DNA of 39,089 bases, from positions 1 through 39,089 of the forward strand of contig JAADGH010000119.1 in assembly GCA_013152475.1 (NCBI GenBank), given 5' to 3'. The position numbers and the translations under genes are program-made. The notes under the pieces are model-generated. The model worked only from the letters and a program-made list of their open reading frames with translations, was not told the DNA's origin and made no database searches. Numbering within the stretch: position 1 is the stretch's first letter; each line of letters begins with the position of its first letter. The stretch comes from Planctomycetota bacterium (lineage in GTDB: Bacteria > Planctomycetota > Brocadiia > JAADGH01). Below, in pieces: positions 16,881-26,563 of the stretch.

Positions 16881-19800
16881 TCACGGCGCCTTGGCCGTGG
16901 ACGGGGACTTGAACTTGGACTTCGCCAGCCGATCCCGGATGAGGGCGTCGATGTTCTTGCCCTCCTGTTTCTTCCATGCCAACCGCTTGGCCTCGAAGTG
17001 ACGGTAGCGGGCGACCTGGTCCTCGGCCATGGCCTCCGTGTAGTCGCCGCAGTACGGGACAAGCAGGTCGATCCAACAGGCCAGGATGTCCTTTTCCTTT
17101 TGCGAAAGTCTCACCTTGCCCCCGGGGTGGCCCTGTCCGTCCTTGAGCATCTGAATGAGTTTACTCTTGGCTGCGCCCGCCTGGTAGGGCGGGAGCATGC
17201 TCGGCCCGGACTGGATGTTGATCCAGTCGGCCACCTTCCGGTTGGCCAGGGCCTTGTAGGCGTCGCTCCACTTGCGCAGCGCACCGGTGTCAAGTGCCTG
17301 ATCGCCCTTGAGGGAGAACGCCGGCTTGATGTCCTGCGCCTTCGGCGCCGGGGGTCTTGCCCCGCCTTTGACATAATGGCACCGGACGCAGTGCCGGTCG
17401 AGAATCGGCTGGACATTGCGGATGAAGCTGAACCCGCGCGGCCCGATGTGCCACGGTGTCAACTCCTGCGGTCCCGCCTTCATCGCATGGGTGACCGGCC
17501 TCGGGTGCGGCGCGGCGCTCTTGCTCTCGTGGCACCCCACACACGAGAACCGCTCGCCCGGCTGGAGCGTCGCCCAGCTCCGCATGGTCTGCACGGCATG
17601 GCCGCTGGCGTCGAGGGCCTGGAAGTAGATCGGCGTGCGCGGCGGGACGATGAAGCACGCCGACCCGTCCTCATACACCTTCGCCGTGCCGAGAACGCGC
17701 TTCACATCCCACGCGCCCTGGATGGAGACGGGGGTGCTGGCCATGGCCCCGCCGGCGGGACCGGAGTTGCCGTTGTGTCCGACCCCGGCCGCGCGGTACT
17801 CCAGGGCCACGACGCGGAGGCCCTGGATTGTACCACGGGGAACCCCCTTCAGTCCGGGGCCGAAGTAGATGTCGTGTAAATACATCACGGCGTTAGTCTT
17901 ACGATAATCCACCAGGTTCGGCCGGGCATGGGGAACCGGGCGCGGGGCCAGGGGGATGGGCTGGTTGCAGGAGATCCTCGGGTCCGACGCGAGCAGCTCG
18001 CGTTCTCCGTCGATGGTCATATAGTAAATGGCGAAGTTTCTCGCGCCGACGGGCTTGAAGGCAACGAGGTATCCCGTCTCGCTGAGCGGGTAAGGATACT
18101 GGAACTGATCGCCGTGCTGGGCGTACTGGTCAATGTGGACGGCGGGCGTCTCGCGCACCGGGGCGATGAGCTGCGTGCCGCTGTTCTCCTCCCGGCCGAG
18201 GTCGGGATCGAGCAGACCGAGCCAGCCCTTCTGCCGGGTATGGTGGCCGCTGAAGATGCAGACGATCTTGTTGGAACCAGGAATCGCCCGGGCGTGGAGG
18301 ATGGAGGTCGGGAACCACGAGTTGTTGCCATAGACCTCCGTCTGCGCCGTGCCGTCGGGATACATCTGGAAGAGGCCCTGCGGGTAGATCTGCCCGCGGT
18401 CGCTGTAGTCCCACCGCGTGTAGATCACGCGGCCGTCGGGAGTGACCGTCGGGAAGTTGGTGTGGACCTGGTCGTAGCTGAGGCGGCGGAGGTACCTGCC
18501 GTCGCCGTCGCAGGTGAAGAGGTTGCTCACCTCGGTCCACCAGCAATCGACCGTCTGCACGCAGCGGGTGGAGTTGAAGATGATGTCGCCGTTGGGGAGG
18601 TAGGCCCCCTCGTAATCGGCGTAGCCGAGGCCGGACGTGATCTGCCGGACCTTCCCGTCGGCAACGGTCATCTCGTAGAGGTGGTAGTCATCTTCGTCCA
18701 GCGATTTCTTCCACGCGAAGAGGATGCGCTTGCCATCGAAGGACACGTCCGGGTCGCGGATGACGCCTTTGGGATCCTCGAGGAGCGTTCGCACCTTGCC
18801 GCGCGTCCCCTCCACATCGAGCAGGCACAGGGCCGAGCCGGGGCGGAAGTGGCGCTCCTTCTGCGCGTCGGACTGGCCCTCGGTGTAGGCGTAGTGCGAG
18901 CCGCCCATGTCGTAGTGTTTGGTGAAGACGACTCGCTTGATCTTGTCGGCGTGCTTCGCCAGGCGCATCTCGCGCCGGAGGGCGCAGGCTCTCAGGTAGA
19001 TGCCCACACGCTGTGGGTCGGAGGGGGCGAGCTTGTCGAACTTGGCGAGGAGGGTCTTGCCTTTCTCGCCGATCTTCCCGATGGCGGCGCGCAATGCCTG
19101 TGCAAAGTCCGGCCCGTCGAGCTTGTCTTGGCCCACCCAGTCGGCAACGAGCCGGAGTTGCTCATAATCCTTCGGGAAGTCTTGCATGGCGCGCGCCATG
19201 ACGTAGGCGGGCCAGATGTGGAGCTGGCTGATGACCGTTTCGCGCCAGGTGGCTTTCTTCGCGTAGGGCATGGCGTCGCGGCCGCGCACTTCCACCTCCG
19301 TCACGGCGCACCAGCCCTTCTCCTTGGGCAGAACGAAGTTGCGGAATTCAAGCCACGTCACAGTTTTTCGCGGAAACGAAAACCATTGCCGCTTGCCGTG
19401 GGGCTTGAACGTGATCTTCCGCTCGCTTTTGTCGGGGAAGACGATCGTCGCGCCCAGGAAGAACCTGTCATGCGGCACGTCAGCCCGGAGGGTAACACCG
19501 ATACCCTCCACCTCGACCGGGCGACCGAAGTCGATCCGTAGCCAGAGGCCCTCCTTCATGTCCGGTCCCCAGGATTGATGGGGCCACGGGCCGTGGCCGT
19601 CGGGTTTGGCAAACCCGTCGATGGCGTTGCGCGCGGCGAAGACGGGGTCGTTGCGGCAGACGCTGTTCGTCGTGACATGCGGGAATAGTCCCTTGCTCTC
19701 CGGGGCATCGGCGGGGTTCACGGCGATGTTGCGGAAGCTCGCAAACTCCCAGGGGGCCAGCGGGCGCGCATAGATGGTGTGGCGATTGGATGCGAACGTA

Positions 19801-20132
19801 TCGTAGGCCCTTGCCGCCTTGCCGGTAGGGACGGGGAACTCGAACTCCCCGGTGGGGCAGTACACCACCCCTGCCGGAAGGCCGACACCGGGGCCGAAGA
19901 GCATGTGCTTCGGACCGCGAACGACGATTTTGTCGCCGGGATTGTATTTGTGTCGATGTCGCAGCCGGGCCGCGTCGTTCGGGGCCTGGTTCGTCGCGCG
20001 GGCCAAGGTCTTGCCCTGTGCGTCCACGATCTGCAGATCGATCTTCCAGGAAGGCGCCGCGTCGGCATGAAGCCCTGCCGACGCGACAGCGAGAACAGCC
20101 AAAACAACTGCGATCCGGTCGACTCTCTGCAT
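16881..20132 (-). CDS. HzsA-like secreted protein: discoidin-like domain, beta-propeller and two CxxCH haem motifs
   Basis: 1083 residues with a signal peptide (VVLAVLAVASAGLHA). Residues of about 150-290 look like an F5/8 type C domain (NAIDGFAKPDGHGPW, LRIDFGRPVEVEGIGVTLR). From about 420 to 760 TolB/WD-type propeller blades follow (DPDVSFDGKRILFAW, YLPNGDIIFNSTRC, VTPDGRVIYTRWD). This is the arrangement of the middle domain of hydrazine synthase alpha-subunit-like proteins. The C-terminus has two c-type haem motifs, CVGCH (864-868) and CVRCH (915-919, in ILDRHCVRCH). Similar proteins occur widely in Planctomycetota that do not perform anammox. No HzsB/C-like gene is present here, so the substrate is unknown. 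It is 32 bp downstream of the pump gene. Confidence 0.75.
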   Translation of the reverse strand: MQRVDRIAVVLAVLAVASAGLHADAAPSWKIDLQIVDAQGKTLARATNQAPNDAARLRHRHKYNPGDKIVVRGPKHMLFGPGVGLPAGVVYCPTGEFEFPVPTGKAARAYDTFASNRHTIYARPLAPWEFASFRNIAVNPADAPESKGLFPHVTTNSVCRNDPVFAARNAIDGFAKPDGHGPWPHQSWGPDMKEGLWLRIDFGRPVEVEGIGVTLRADVPHDRFFLGATIVFPDKSERKITFKPHGKRQWFSFPRKTVTWLEFRNFVLPKEKGWCAVTEVEVRGRDAMPYAKKATWRETVISQLHIWPAYVMARAMQDFPKDYEQLRLVADWVGQDKLDGPDFAQALRAAIGKIGEKGKTLLAKFDKLAPSDPQRVGIYLRACALRREMRLAKHADKIKRVVFTKHYDMGGSHYAYTEGQSDAQKERHFRPGSALCLLDVEGTRGKVRTLLEDPKGVIRDPDVSFDGKRILFAWKKSLDEDDYHLYEMTVADGKVRQITSGLGYADYEGAYLPNGDIIFNSTRCVQTVDCWWTEVSNLFTCDGDGRYLRRLSYDQVHTNFPTVTPDGRVIYTRWDYSDRGQIYPQGLFQMYPDGTAQTEVYGNNSWFPTSILHARAIPGSNKIVCIFSGHHTRQKGWLGLLDPDLGREENSGTQLIAPVRETPAVHIDQYAQHGDQFQYPYPLSETGYLVAFKPVGARNFAIYYMTIDGERELLASDPRISCNQPIPLAPRPVPHARPNLVDYRKTNAVMYLHDIYFGPGLKGVPRGTIQGLRVVALEYRAAGVGHNGNSGPAGGAMASTPVSIQGAWDVKRVLGTAKVYEDGSACFIVPPRTPIYFQALDASGHAVQTMRSWATLQPGERFSCVGCHESKSAAPHPRPVTHAMKAGPQELTPWHIGPRGFSFIRNVQPILDRHCVRCHYVKGGARPPAPKAQDIKPAFSLKGDQALDTGALRKWSDAYKALANRKVADWINIQSGPSMLPPYQAGAAKSKLIQMLKDGQGHPGGKVRLSQKEKDILACWIDLLVPYCGDYTEAMAEDQVARYRHFEAKRLAWKKQEGKNIDALIRDRLAKSKFKSPSTAKAP

Positions 20133-20164
20133 CGCACTTCACCAACACAACAACACTGTCCGGA

Positions 20165-22879
20165 TCACGCAGACCCGCTGGTGTCGATGACCGACCCGGC
20201 CCAGGTGGTGATCCAATTGGATATCCACACGCCGAGGAAGCCGGCGGTCACGGCCATGCCCGCCAGCAGCCCCCATGCGGCGAAGCCGAGCCGCTGCAGG
20301 CCGAAGAAATCATGCACCTCGGGGCAGTAGATGATGAACACCTGAAGTATGACCGCGACGCCGAGGGAAATGACGAGCCATGGATTGGACCAGAAGGTCA
20401 GCGTATCGAAGGTGCGGATAACAAAGATTCGCACAAACGAATACAGGATGATTCCGGTGAAGGCCATGGTCTGCGCGTATTCGATCCGTTCCGATCCGGG
20501 CAGGTTCTTGCCCAGCCAGTAGTATCCCGCAAGGAAGACGAGGAACAGCATGAAGCCCTTCTTGACGCCGATGAAGATGGTCGTCCAGAGGAGCGGCTTG
20601 TTGAGGATCGGTTCGTCGTGGGGGCGCGGCTTGCGTTTCATCAAGCCGGGGTTGGCGGGGTCGACGCCCAGGGCGATGGCGGGCAGCACGTCGGTGAGGA
20701 TGTTCACCCAGAGCACCATGATGGCCGTCACCGGCGGGAGCCCCCAGAGCGCGCCGAGCATGACCATGAGCACCTCGCCCACGTTGCACGTCAACAGGTA
20801 ATTGACGAATTTGCGAATGTTGTCGAAGATGCGGCGGCCCTCCTCGATGGCGGACACGATGGTGGCGTAATTGTCGTCGAGGAGGATCATCCCCGACGCC
20901 TCTTTGGCGGCGTCGGTCCCGCGCAGGCCCATGGCCACACCCACGTCGGCCTGCTTCAGGGCGGGCGAATCGTTCACGCCGTCGCCGGTCATCGCCGCAA
21001 AGTGCTTGTTCGCCCGGAGGGCCTGCAGCACGCGAAGCTTCGTCATGGGTGTCGCCCGGGCGACGATGTCGATCTCCTCCACCTTGTCGTGAAGCTCGTC
21101 ATCGCTCATGGCCTCCACGTCGCTCCCGCTCACCGCCTTCTGCCCCATGCCGAGACGTCCCGCGATGGCCGCGGCGGTAATCGCATGATCGCCGGTGATC
21201 ATGAGGGTCCCGATGCCTGCGCCCCTGGCCTCGGCAATGGCATTCCTGACCTCGGGGCGCGGCGGGTCGATCATCCCCGTGAGGCCCAGGAACCGAATGT
21301 CCTTCTCAATCGCATCGGCGGAATCGGCGGCCCCGTCGGAGAGTTCGTGGGTAGCCACGGCCAGCACGCGGAGCGCATCGCCCTCGAGGTCCTCCAGCAC
21401 CGACTTGATTTCGTTGCGCTCCTTGTCCGTCATTGGCTCCGTGTGGCCGTCCTCGTACACGTGGGTGCACCGTTCCAGGATGACCTCCGGCGCGCCCTTG
21501 AGGATGGCCATCTTCTTGCCGTCCACTTCGTGGATCGTCGTCATCATCTGGCGGTCGCTGGTGAAAGGGATTTCGTCGAGGCGCGGGTATTTCGAGAGCG
21601 TCTCGGCGATGTCGTGTCCGCCTTTCTCGGCCACGACCAGCAGGGCGATCTCCGTCGGGTCGCCCAGGTAGGTCTCTTTCCCGTCCTTCGTTGTCTGTTT
21701 CGCATTGTTGCACATCGTGACGGCCTGGAGCAGCCGCATCAGCGCCTGCTGTTTGCCCTCGTGCAGGTGCTCGATCTCGCCGTGGTTCGGGTCATACCCC
21801 TCGCCGGTCACGTGAAAGACCCCGTGGCCGGGCAGGTAGAGCGCCTGTACGGTCATCTCGTTCTTCGTCAGCGTGCCGGTCTTGTCCGAGCCGATGACGT
21901 CGATCGAACCAAGCGACTCCACGATGGCCAGCCGCCGCGCCAAGGCCTTGCGGTGGGCCATTTGCTGGGCCCCCATGGCGAGGGCGAAGGACAGCACCAC
22001 CGGGAGGCTTTCCGGTATGGCCCCCACGCCGAGGCTCAGCGAGAAGATCGCAATGTCTGCGATGGGCATGGCATGGCGCAGGTAGAGCAGCAGCGCCACG
22101 CCCACGACCAGACAGAGAATCCCTATCGTGATGTGCTTGGACAGGCTGTCCACCTCGATCTCGAAGGACGTAGGCGGCGTCTCGGTCTCCTCCAGCGCGG
22201 CTGCGATCTTGCCGAGCTCCGTCTCCATCGCCGTGGCCGTGACGACGGCGCGCGCCGTGCCGCGAACAATGGTCGTCCCTGCATACACCATGTCCGTCCG
22301 GTCGCCGAGATCGGCCTTCTCCTCCGCCTGTTTCATCTCTTTGTCGACGGGTGTGGATTCGCCGGTCAGCGTCGATTCGTCCACGCGAAGCGCATGCACC
22401 TCGAGAAGCCGCGCGTCGGCGGGGGCCTTCTCCCCCTCTTCGAGGTCCAGTACATCGCCCGGCACGACCTCGTCCACCTCGATCTCCCGCGATTCGCCCC
22501 CGCGAACGACCTTGACCGTTGCGACCAGAAACTCCTTCAGCGCCTCCATGGCCCGGCTGGCCTTGTATTCCTGGTAAAACGACAGGGTGGTGTTGATGAC
22601 GAGAATCGCGGCGATAAACACGGCGTCAGGGACCTTTGCCGCCCAGATGGCGATCGCCAACGCCACATACAGGACGATGTTAAAGAAGCCTCGCAATTGA
22701 CGAAAGAGGATATCCCAGCCGGAAACCAGCTTCTGCTCGCGAATCTTGTTGGGGCCGTACTGTTCGAGTCGTTTCTTGGCCTCCTCCTCGCTGAGGCCGT
22801 CCTTGCCTGTCTTCAACTGCTTGAGCACATCCTCGACAGAAATCGAATGCCAGTTTACGGGTTTGTTCTTGGAACCCAT
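20165..22879 (-). CDS. P-type cation-transporting ATPase, type IIA-like (probable Ca2+ pump)
   Basis: 904 residues from the ATG at 22879, with AGAGAGGAAG upstream. All P-type hallmarks are present: an N-terminal cation-ATPase domain (SVEDVLKQLKTGKDGLSEEEA), TGES near residue 170, the phosphorylated Asp in DKTGTLT (D332), and GDGVNDSPALKQADVG near 632. Membrane helix M4 reads AIPESLPVVLS. M5-M6 contain NVGEVLMVM and NILTDVLPAIALGVDP. The Glu in NVGE and the N-x-x-T-D of M6 match Ca2+ ligands of SERCA-like pumps, so Ca2+ export is the best guess; Mn2+ or Na+ is possible. It heads a minus-strand series with an HzsA-like and a beta-helix gene, many of which bind Ca2+. Longer upstream reading frame exists but has no ribosome site. 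Confidence 0.92.
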   Translation of the reverse strand: MGSKNKPVNWHSISVEDVLKQLKTGKDGLSEEEAKKRLEQYGPNKIREQKLVSGWDILFRQLRGFFNIVLYVALAIAIWAAKVPDAVFIAAILVINTTLSFYQEYKASRAMEALKEFLVATVKVVRGGESREIEVDEVVPGDVLDLEEGEKAPADARLLEVHALRVDESTLTGESTPVDKEMKQAEEKADLGDRTDMVYAGTTIVRGTARAVVTATAMETELGKIAAALEETETPPTSFEIEVDSLSKHITIGILCLVVGVALLLYLRHAMPIADIAIFSLSLGVGAIPESLPVVLSFALAMGAQQMAHRKALARRLAIVESLGSIDVIGSDKTGTLTKNEMTVQALYLPGHGVFHVTGEGYDPNHGEIEHLHEGKQQALMRLLQAVTMCNNAKQTTKDGKETYLGDPTEIALLVVAEKGGHDIAETLSKYPRLDEIPFTSDRQMMTTIHEVDGKKMAILKGAPEVILERCTHVYEDGHTEPMTDKERNEIKSVLEDLEGDALRVLAVATHELSDGAADSADAIEKDIRFLGLTGMIDPPRPEVRNAIAEARGAGIGTLMITGDHAITAAAIAGRLGMGQKAVSGSDVEAMSDDELHDKVEEIDIVARATPMTKLRVLQALRANKHFAAMTGDGVNDSPALKQADVGVAMGLRGTDAAKEASGMILLDDNYATIVSAIEEGRRIFDNIRKFVNYLLTCNVGEVLMVMLGALWGLPPVTAIMVLWVNILTDVLPAIALGVDPANPGLMKRKPRPHDEPILNKPLLWTTIFIGVKKGFMLFLVFLAGYYWLGKNLPGSERIEYAQTMAFTGIILYSFVRIFVIRTFDTLTFWSNPWLVISLGVAVILQVFIIYCPEVHDFFGLQRLGFAAWGLLAGMAVTAGFLGVWISNWITTWAGSVIDTSGSA

Positions 22880-23022
22880 GTCAGCGCTTCCTCTCTGTAC
22901 GAAGGTATCAGGCCGCACTATCCACAAAATGTTAGTTTCAGTTTCGCGCAAATCGCACTGGTTGTCAAGAAGCAAACGCCGAAGCCATCTCATCTCTCGC
23001 AACGACATGGCCGGGTGACATG

Positions 23023-23076
23023 GGGAAAACTCCTCGCCCGTTTTCCCTTGCATCAACCGGCAACCCCTGCTACCAT
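23023..23076 (+). promoter_or_regulatory. Dyad adjoining a weak promoter upstream of the second HzsA-like gene
   Basis: GGGAAAAC (23023-23030) and GTTTTCCC (23040-23047) form a perfect 8-bp inverted repeat with a 9-bp spacer. It abuts a weak sigma70-like pair, TTGCAT (23048-23053), 17-bp spacer, TACCAT (23071-23076). The position just upstream of the -35 fits an activator or repressor site. The element lies in the 253-bp gap shared with the divergent pump gene, for which TTGACA is visible but no convincing -10. Confidence 0.35.
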
Positions 23077-23132
23077 AAAAAAAGGGTATCCTCGGGGCGC
23101 CAGATTGACCAACGTGTTCGGAGGTCACTACC

Positions 23133-26100
23133 GTGCGCAAGCACACCATCCTCACCGTTCTCCTTCCCGCATCTGTGATTAGCCTCGCCGCGATGTCTCT
23201 GGCTGCGGACACAAAAGGCCCGGACGTATCCAAGTTGTATGTCAAGAAGGCCACCTTCCCCGAAACCATGCTCGCCACCCGCGCCGCCTTCCGGAAGTTC
23301 AACCAGGAGCGCGGCTTCTCGCCGGTGCAGAGCTACCTCATGCGCAAGGGCAGCGGGCCGCTGTCGATCTCCGTCGATGTGTCGAACGTGGATCGCATGT
23401 ACCTCGTCGCCCTCCACGAGGCGAAGCGCTGCCGCATCCCCGCCGTGTGGGGCGATGCCAGGCTCATCGCCAAGGACGGGAAGGAGGTCTCCCTCAGCAA
23501 ACTCAAGCCCGCCGCGATCCGCGTCCCCTGGCGAGCCGTGGCGCGCGACAGAGATTTTAAAGGCAAGCCACTCTCCGTGGCCAAGGCGCAGTTCAAGACC
23601 GGCATCATAACGCTGACTCCCGGCGAGCTTGGCTTCAAGCTCGGCAAGAAATACAAACGCTTCGAGGCGACCATCGGCATCAGCAACACAGCCGACAAGC
23701 CGGTGTCCGTCCGCCTCAAAATCCTCGACCGGCCCAACAAGGAGAGCGTGGCCGCGAAGTTGTGGGAGCACATCGCCAGGGACTTCCCCCTCGAGACGGG
23801 CCTCTTCTACCGCGACGGCCCCTACTGGCTCTGCCTCGACGACAGCACCGGCCTCGAGAAGCACCTGACCAACGCCGCCGCCTACCGCACCGGCCCCCTC
23901 GGCGCGGGCATCAAGAAGGAGCTCCAGGCCCTCTGGAAGACCAAACCCAAGCCCGACGACCCCAGCGGTCTCCAACTCTTCGCCAAGGCCTGCCGATTCT
24001 ACAGCGGCGCGATGGACCTCCAACGGGTGAACCTCGACTCCATGCGACGGATCATCGAGGGACATGCCACCGGCCCCGACAAGTGGCTTGAGCGCCTCAA
24101 GGTGTTAGAGACCCGCCGGGCCGCTATCCGCCAGGCGATGACCCATGTGGATGAATCAGCCCTGGCGAAGATCCCCGGCTTCGTCGCCGACACACAGGCC
24201 CTCCTGCGGCAAATGCTCGCGCCGATCCTCGGCGCCGACGAAATCGTCTATGCCCTTCGCCATCCCGGTCGAAACGGCCACTGGTACGCCAACTTCGGCT
24301 ACTGGTGTTCCGACCCGGAGCGCAAGGTCTATGGCCCCGACGGGGGCCGGCTCTGCAAGTTGAACCTCCGCACGGGGAAGACCACCGTCCTCTTGGACGA
24401 CCCCAAGGGCGCCTTCCGCGACCCGCAGGTGCACTACGATGGCAAGAAGATCATCTTCTCCTGGCGTCGCGACGGGTCGGAATACTACAACCTGTATGAG
24501 ATCAACATCGACGGTGCGGGCCTGAAACGGCTCACCGGCGACCCCTACGACGACATCGAGCCGACGTACCTCCCCGACGGCGATATTATCTTCTGCTCCA
24601 GCCGGTGCAAACGCTGGGTGAACTGCTTCTTCACGCAGGTGGCCACCCTCTACCGATGCGACGCCGACGGCAAGAACATCCACATCCTCTCCAGCAACAT
24701 CGAGCACGACAACACGCCGTGGCCGCTGCCGGACGGACGCATCCTCTACACGCGCTGGGAATACGTGGACCGCTCGCAGATGGTCTTCCATCACCTGTGG
24801 ACCATCAACCCCGACGGCACCGGGCAGATGGTCTACTACGGCAACATGCACCCGGGCATGGTCTTCATCGACGCCAAGCCCATCCCCGGCACGGACAAGA
24901 TCGTCTCCGTCTTCTGCCCCGGCCATGGTCGGCGCGAGCACGCGGGGGCCATCCGGGTGGTGACACCCAATGCCGGGCCGGACGATCCGGACGCGGCCAA
25001 AATCATTAACCCGGCCAACGTCTTCCGCGATCCCTATCCGCTTTCCGAGGATCTGTTCTTAGTAGCGCGCGACAATCAGATGCTCCTCATGGACGGGACG
25101 GGCGCGACGCAGGAGATCTGCCGGGGCGACATCATGCTCCACGAGCCGAGGCCGATCCGCCCCCGGCGGCGGGAGCGGGTGATCCAGCCCCGGGTCGATT
25201 ACGCCCAGGCCACCGGCAGTCTGATCCTGCAGGACGTCTACCGGGGCCGGAACATGGTCGGTGTGAAGCGCGGCGAGATCAAGAAGCTCCTCGTCCTTGA
25301 GCCGCTGCCCAAGCCGGTCAATCACAGCGGTGGCATGGATATGATCAGCTTTCTCGGCACGTTCACGCTCGAACGTGTCCTCGGCACAGTGCCGGTCGAG
25401 CCGGACGGCTCGGCCTATTTCGAGGTTCCCGCCAACCGGCCTGTTTTCTTCGTGGCCCTCGATGAGAACGACCTGTCGGTCAAGCGGATGCACAGCTTCT
25501 GCAGCGTCCTGCCCGGCGAAAGGACAAGCTGCGTCGGCTGCCATGAGCCTCGGGGGACTGCGCCGCCGGCCGGCGCCGAGACGGTGCTCCAGGCCATGGG
25601 CCGCCCCCCAAGCAAGATCAAACGATTCGAGGGCCTGCCCGACGTGATCGACTTCCCCCGGCACATCCAGCCGATCCTCGACAAGCATTGCGTAAAGTGC
25701 CACAATCCCGAAAAGTTCGCCGGCAAGGCAATCCTCACCGCCGACTATGGCGCGCGAAGCGGCGCACGACGATTCACGATGGGGTACTGGACGCTACTGC
25801 TGCGCGGGCAACTCGCCGACAACGGCAATGGCAACGGCAACACCGCGCCGCGAACCATCGGCAGCGGCGCGAGTCCGCTGATGAAAAAGATATTGACCAG
25901 GCACAACAAGGTCGAACTGTCCGAGAGCGAAAAACGCCTGATCTGGATGTGGCTCGAGACCGGGGCCGCCTACGCCGGGAGCTACGCCGCCCTGCATTCG
26001 ACCTCCGGGCCGTATGTCTGGGGCGCTGTGGCCCGGCACATGGGCCGCTGCCGCTCGTGTCACACCCAGGAGAAGATGACGCTGCCGACGGGCGTCAGGG

Positions 26101-26528
26101 GCATCCGTCCGCAATACTCCCGGGACATCCTCCCCGGCGCGGAGCACTTCTTCATGTCGCTCCTGGTGAATGAGAGCCGGCCGGACAAGTCGCTGGTCCT
26201 CCTCGCCCCACTGGCCAAGGAGGCGGGCGGCCTGGGCATCTGTCCCGGCCCGGTCTTCAAGGACAAAAATGATCCGGACTACCGGAAGATGTTAGCCGCC
26301 ATCGCAATAGCGAAAGAGTATCTCGACAAAACCACACTCTACCATCAGCCCGGTTTCCATCCCGACGAGCACTACATCCGCGAAATGAAGCGCTACGGTA
26401 TCCTGCCCAAGGACCTGCCGCCCGATGCGCCCATTGACGTCTATGCCACCGACCAAGCCTACTGGCGCTCGTTCTGGTATGTGCCGAAGGCCACGGAGAA
26501 GTCGGGAAGCACGGCGCGCCGCGACTGA
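23133..26528 (+). CDS. HzsA-like secreted protein with beta-propeller and three CxxCH haem motifs
   Basis: 1131 residues. A GTG start at 23133 is supported by GGAGG eight bases upstream and by the signal peptide it gives (VLLPASVISLAAMSLAAD). Propeller-like repeats appear between about 400 and 690 (DPQVHYDGKKIIFSWRR, YLPDGDIIFCSSRC, WPLPDGRILYTRWE), aligned blade for blade with the other HzsA-like protein here. The C-terminus carries CVGCH (800-804), CVKCH (853-857, in ILDKHCVKCH) and CRSCH (973-977). The first two motifs are about 50 residues apart in both proteins, so the third is an extra feature of this one. It probably works in the periplasm as a redox or ligand-binding haem protein. It is divergent from the pump/HzsA-like/beta-helix series. 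Confidence 0.78.
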   Translation: MRKHTILTVLLPASVISLAAMSLAADTKGPDVSKLYVKKATFPETMLATRAAFRKFNQERGFSPVQSYLMRKGSGPLSISVDVSNVDRMYLVALHEAKRCRIPAVWGDARLIAKDGKEVSLSKLKPAAIRVPWRAVARDRDFKGKPLSVAKAQFKTGIITLTPGELGFKLGKKYKRFEATIGISNTADKPVSVRLKILDRPNKESVAAKLWEHIARDFPLETGLFYRDGPYWLCLDDSTGLEKHLTNAAAYRTGPLGAGIKKELQALWKTKPKPDDPSGLQLFAKACRFYSGAMDLQRVNLDSMRRIIEGHATGPDKWLERLKVLETRRAAIRQAMTHVDESALAKIPGFVADTQALLRQMLAPILGADEIVYALRHPGRNGHWYANFGYWCSDPERKVYGPDGGRLCKLNLRTGKTTVLLDDPKGAFRDPQVHYDGKKIIFSWRRDGSEYYNLYEINIDGAGLKRLTGDPYDDIEPTYLPDGDIIFCSSRCKRWVNCFFTQVATLYRCDADGKNIHILSSNIEHDNTPWPLPDGRILYTRWEYVDRSQMVFHHLWTINPDGTGQMVYYGNMHPGMVFIDAKPIPGTDKIVSVFCPGHGRREHAGAIRVVTPNAGPDDPDAAKIINPANVFRDPYPLSEDLFLVARDNQMLLMDGTGATQEICRGDIMLHEPRPIRPRRRERVIQPRVDYAQATGSLILQDVYRGRNMVGVKRGEIKKLLVLEPLPKPVNHSGGMDMISFLGTFTLERVLGTVPVEPDGSAYFEVPANRPVFFVALDENDLSVKRMHSFCSVLPGERTSCVGCHEPRGTAPPAGAETVLQAMGRPPSKIKRFEGLPDVIDFPRHIQPILDKHCVKCHNPEKFAGKAILTADYGARSGARRFTMGYWTLLLRGQLADNGNGNGNTAPRTIGSGASPLMKKILTRHNKVELSESEKRLIWMWLETGAAYAGSYAALHSTSGPYVWGAVARHMGRCRSCHTQEKMTLPTGVRGIRPQYSRDILPGAEHFFMSLLVNESRPDKSLVLLAPLAKEAGGLGICPGPVFKDKNDPDYRKMLAAIAIAKEYLDKTTLYHQPGFHPDEHYIREMKRYGILPKDLPPDAPIDVYATDQAYWRSFWYVPKATEKSGSTARRD

Positions 26529-26563
26529 GAAGGTGTGAAAAGACTACGGATCGCGGTCCGGCA

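Noticed and set aside
22880..23022. Promoter for the leftward P-type ATPase gene
   Set aside because: A TTGACA is present on the minus strand but there is no -10-like hexamer at the right distance.
20018..23182. Long plus-strand open frame across the P-type ATPase
   Set aside because: The minus strand encodes every P-type ATPase motif; the plus frame is His/Arg/Gly-rich with no family signature.
16881..26528. Anammox hydrazine synthesis
   Set aside because: Only alpha-subunit-like proteins are present. There are no beta or gamma subunit genes nor hydrazine dehydrogenase genes in the window, and the neighbours are glycan genes.
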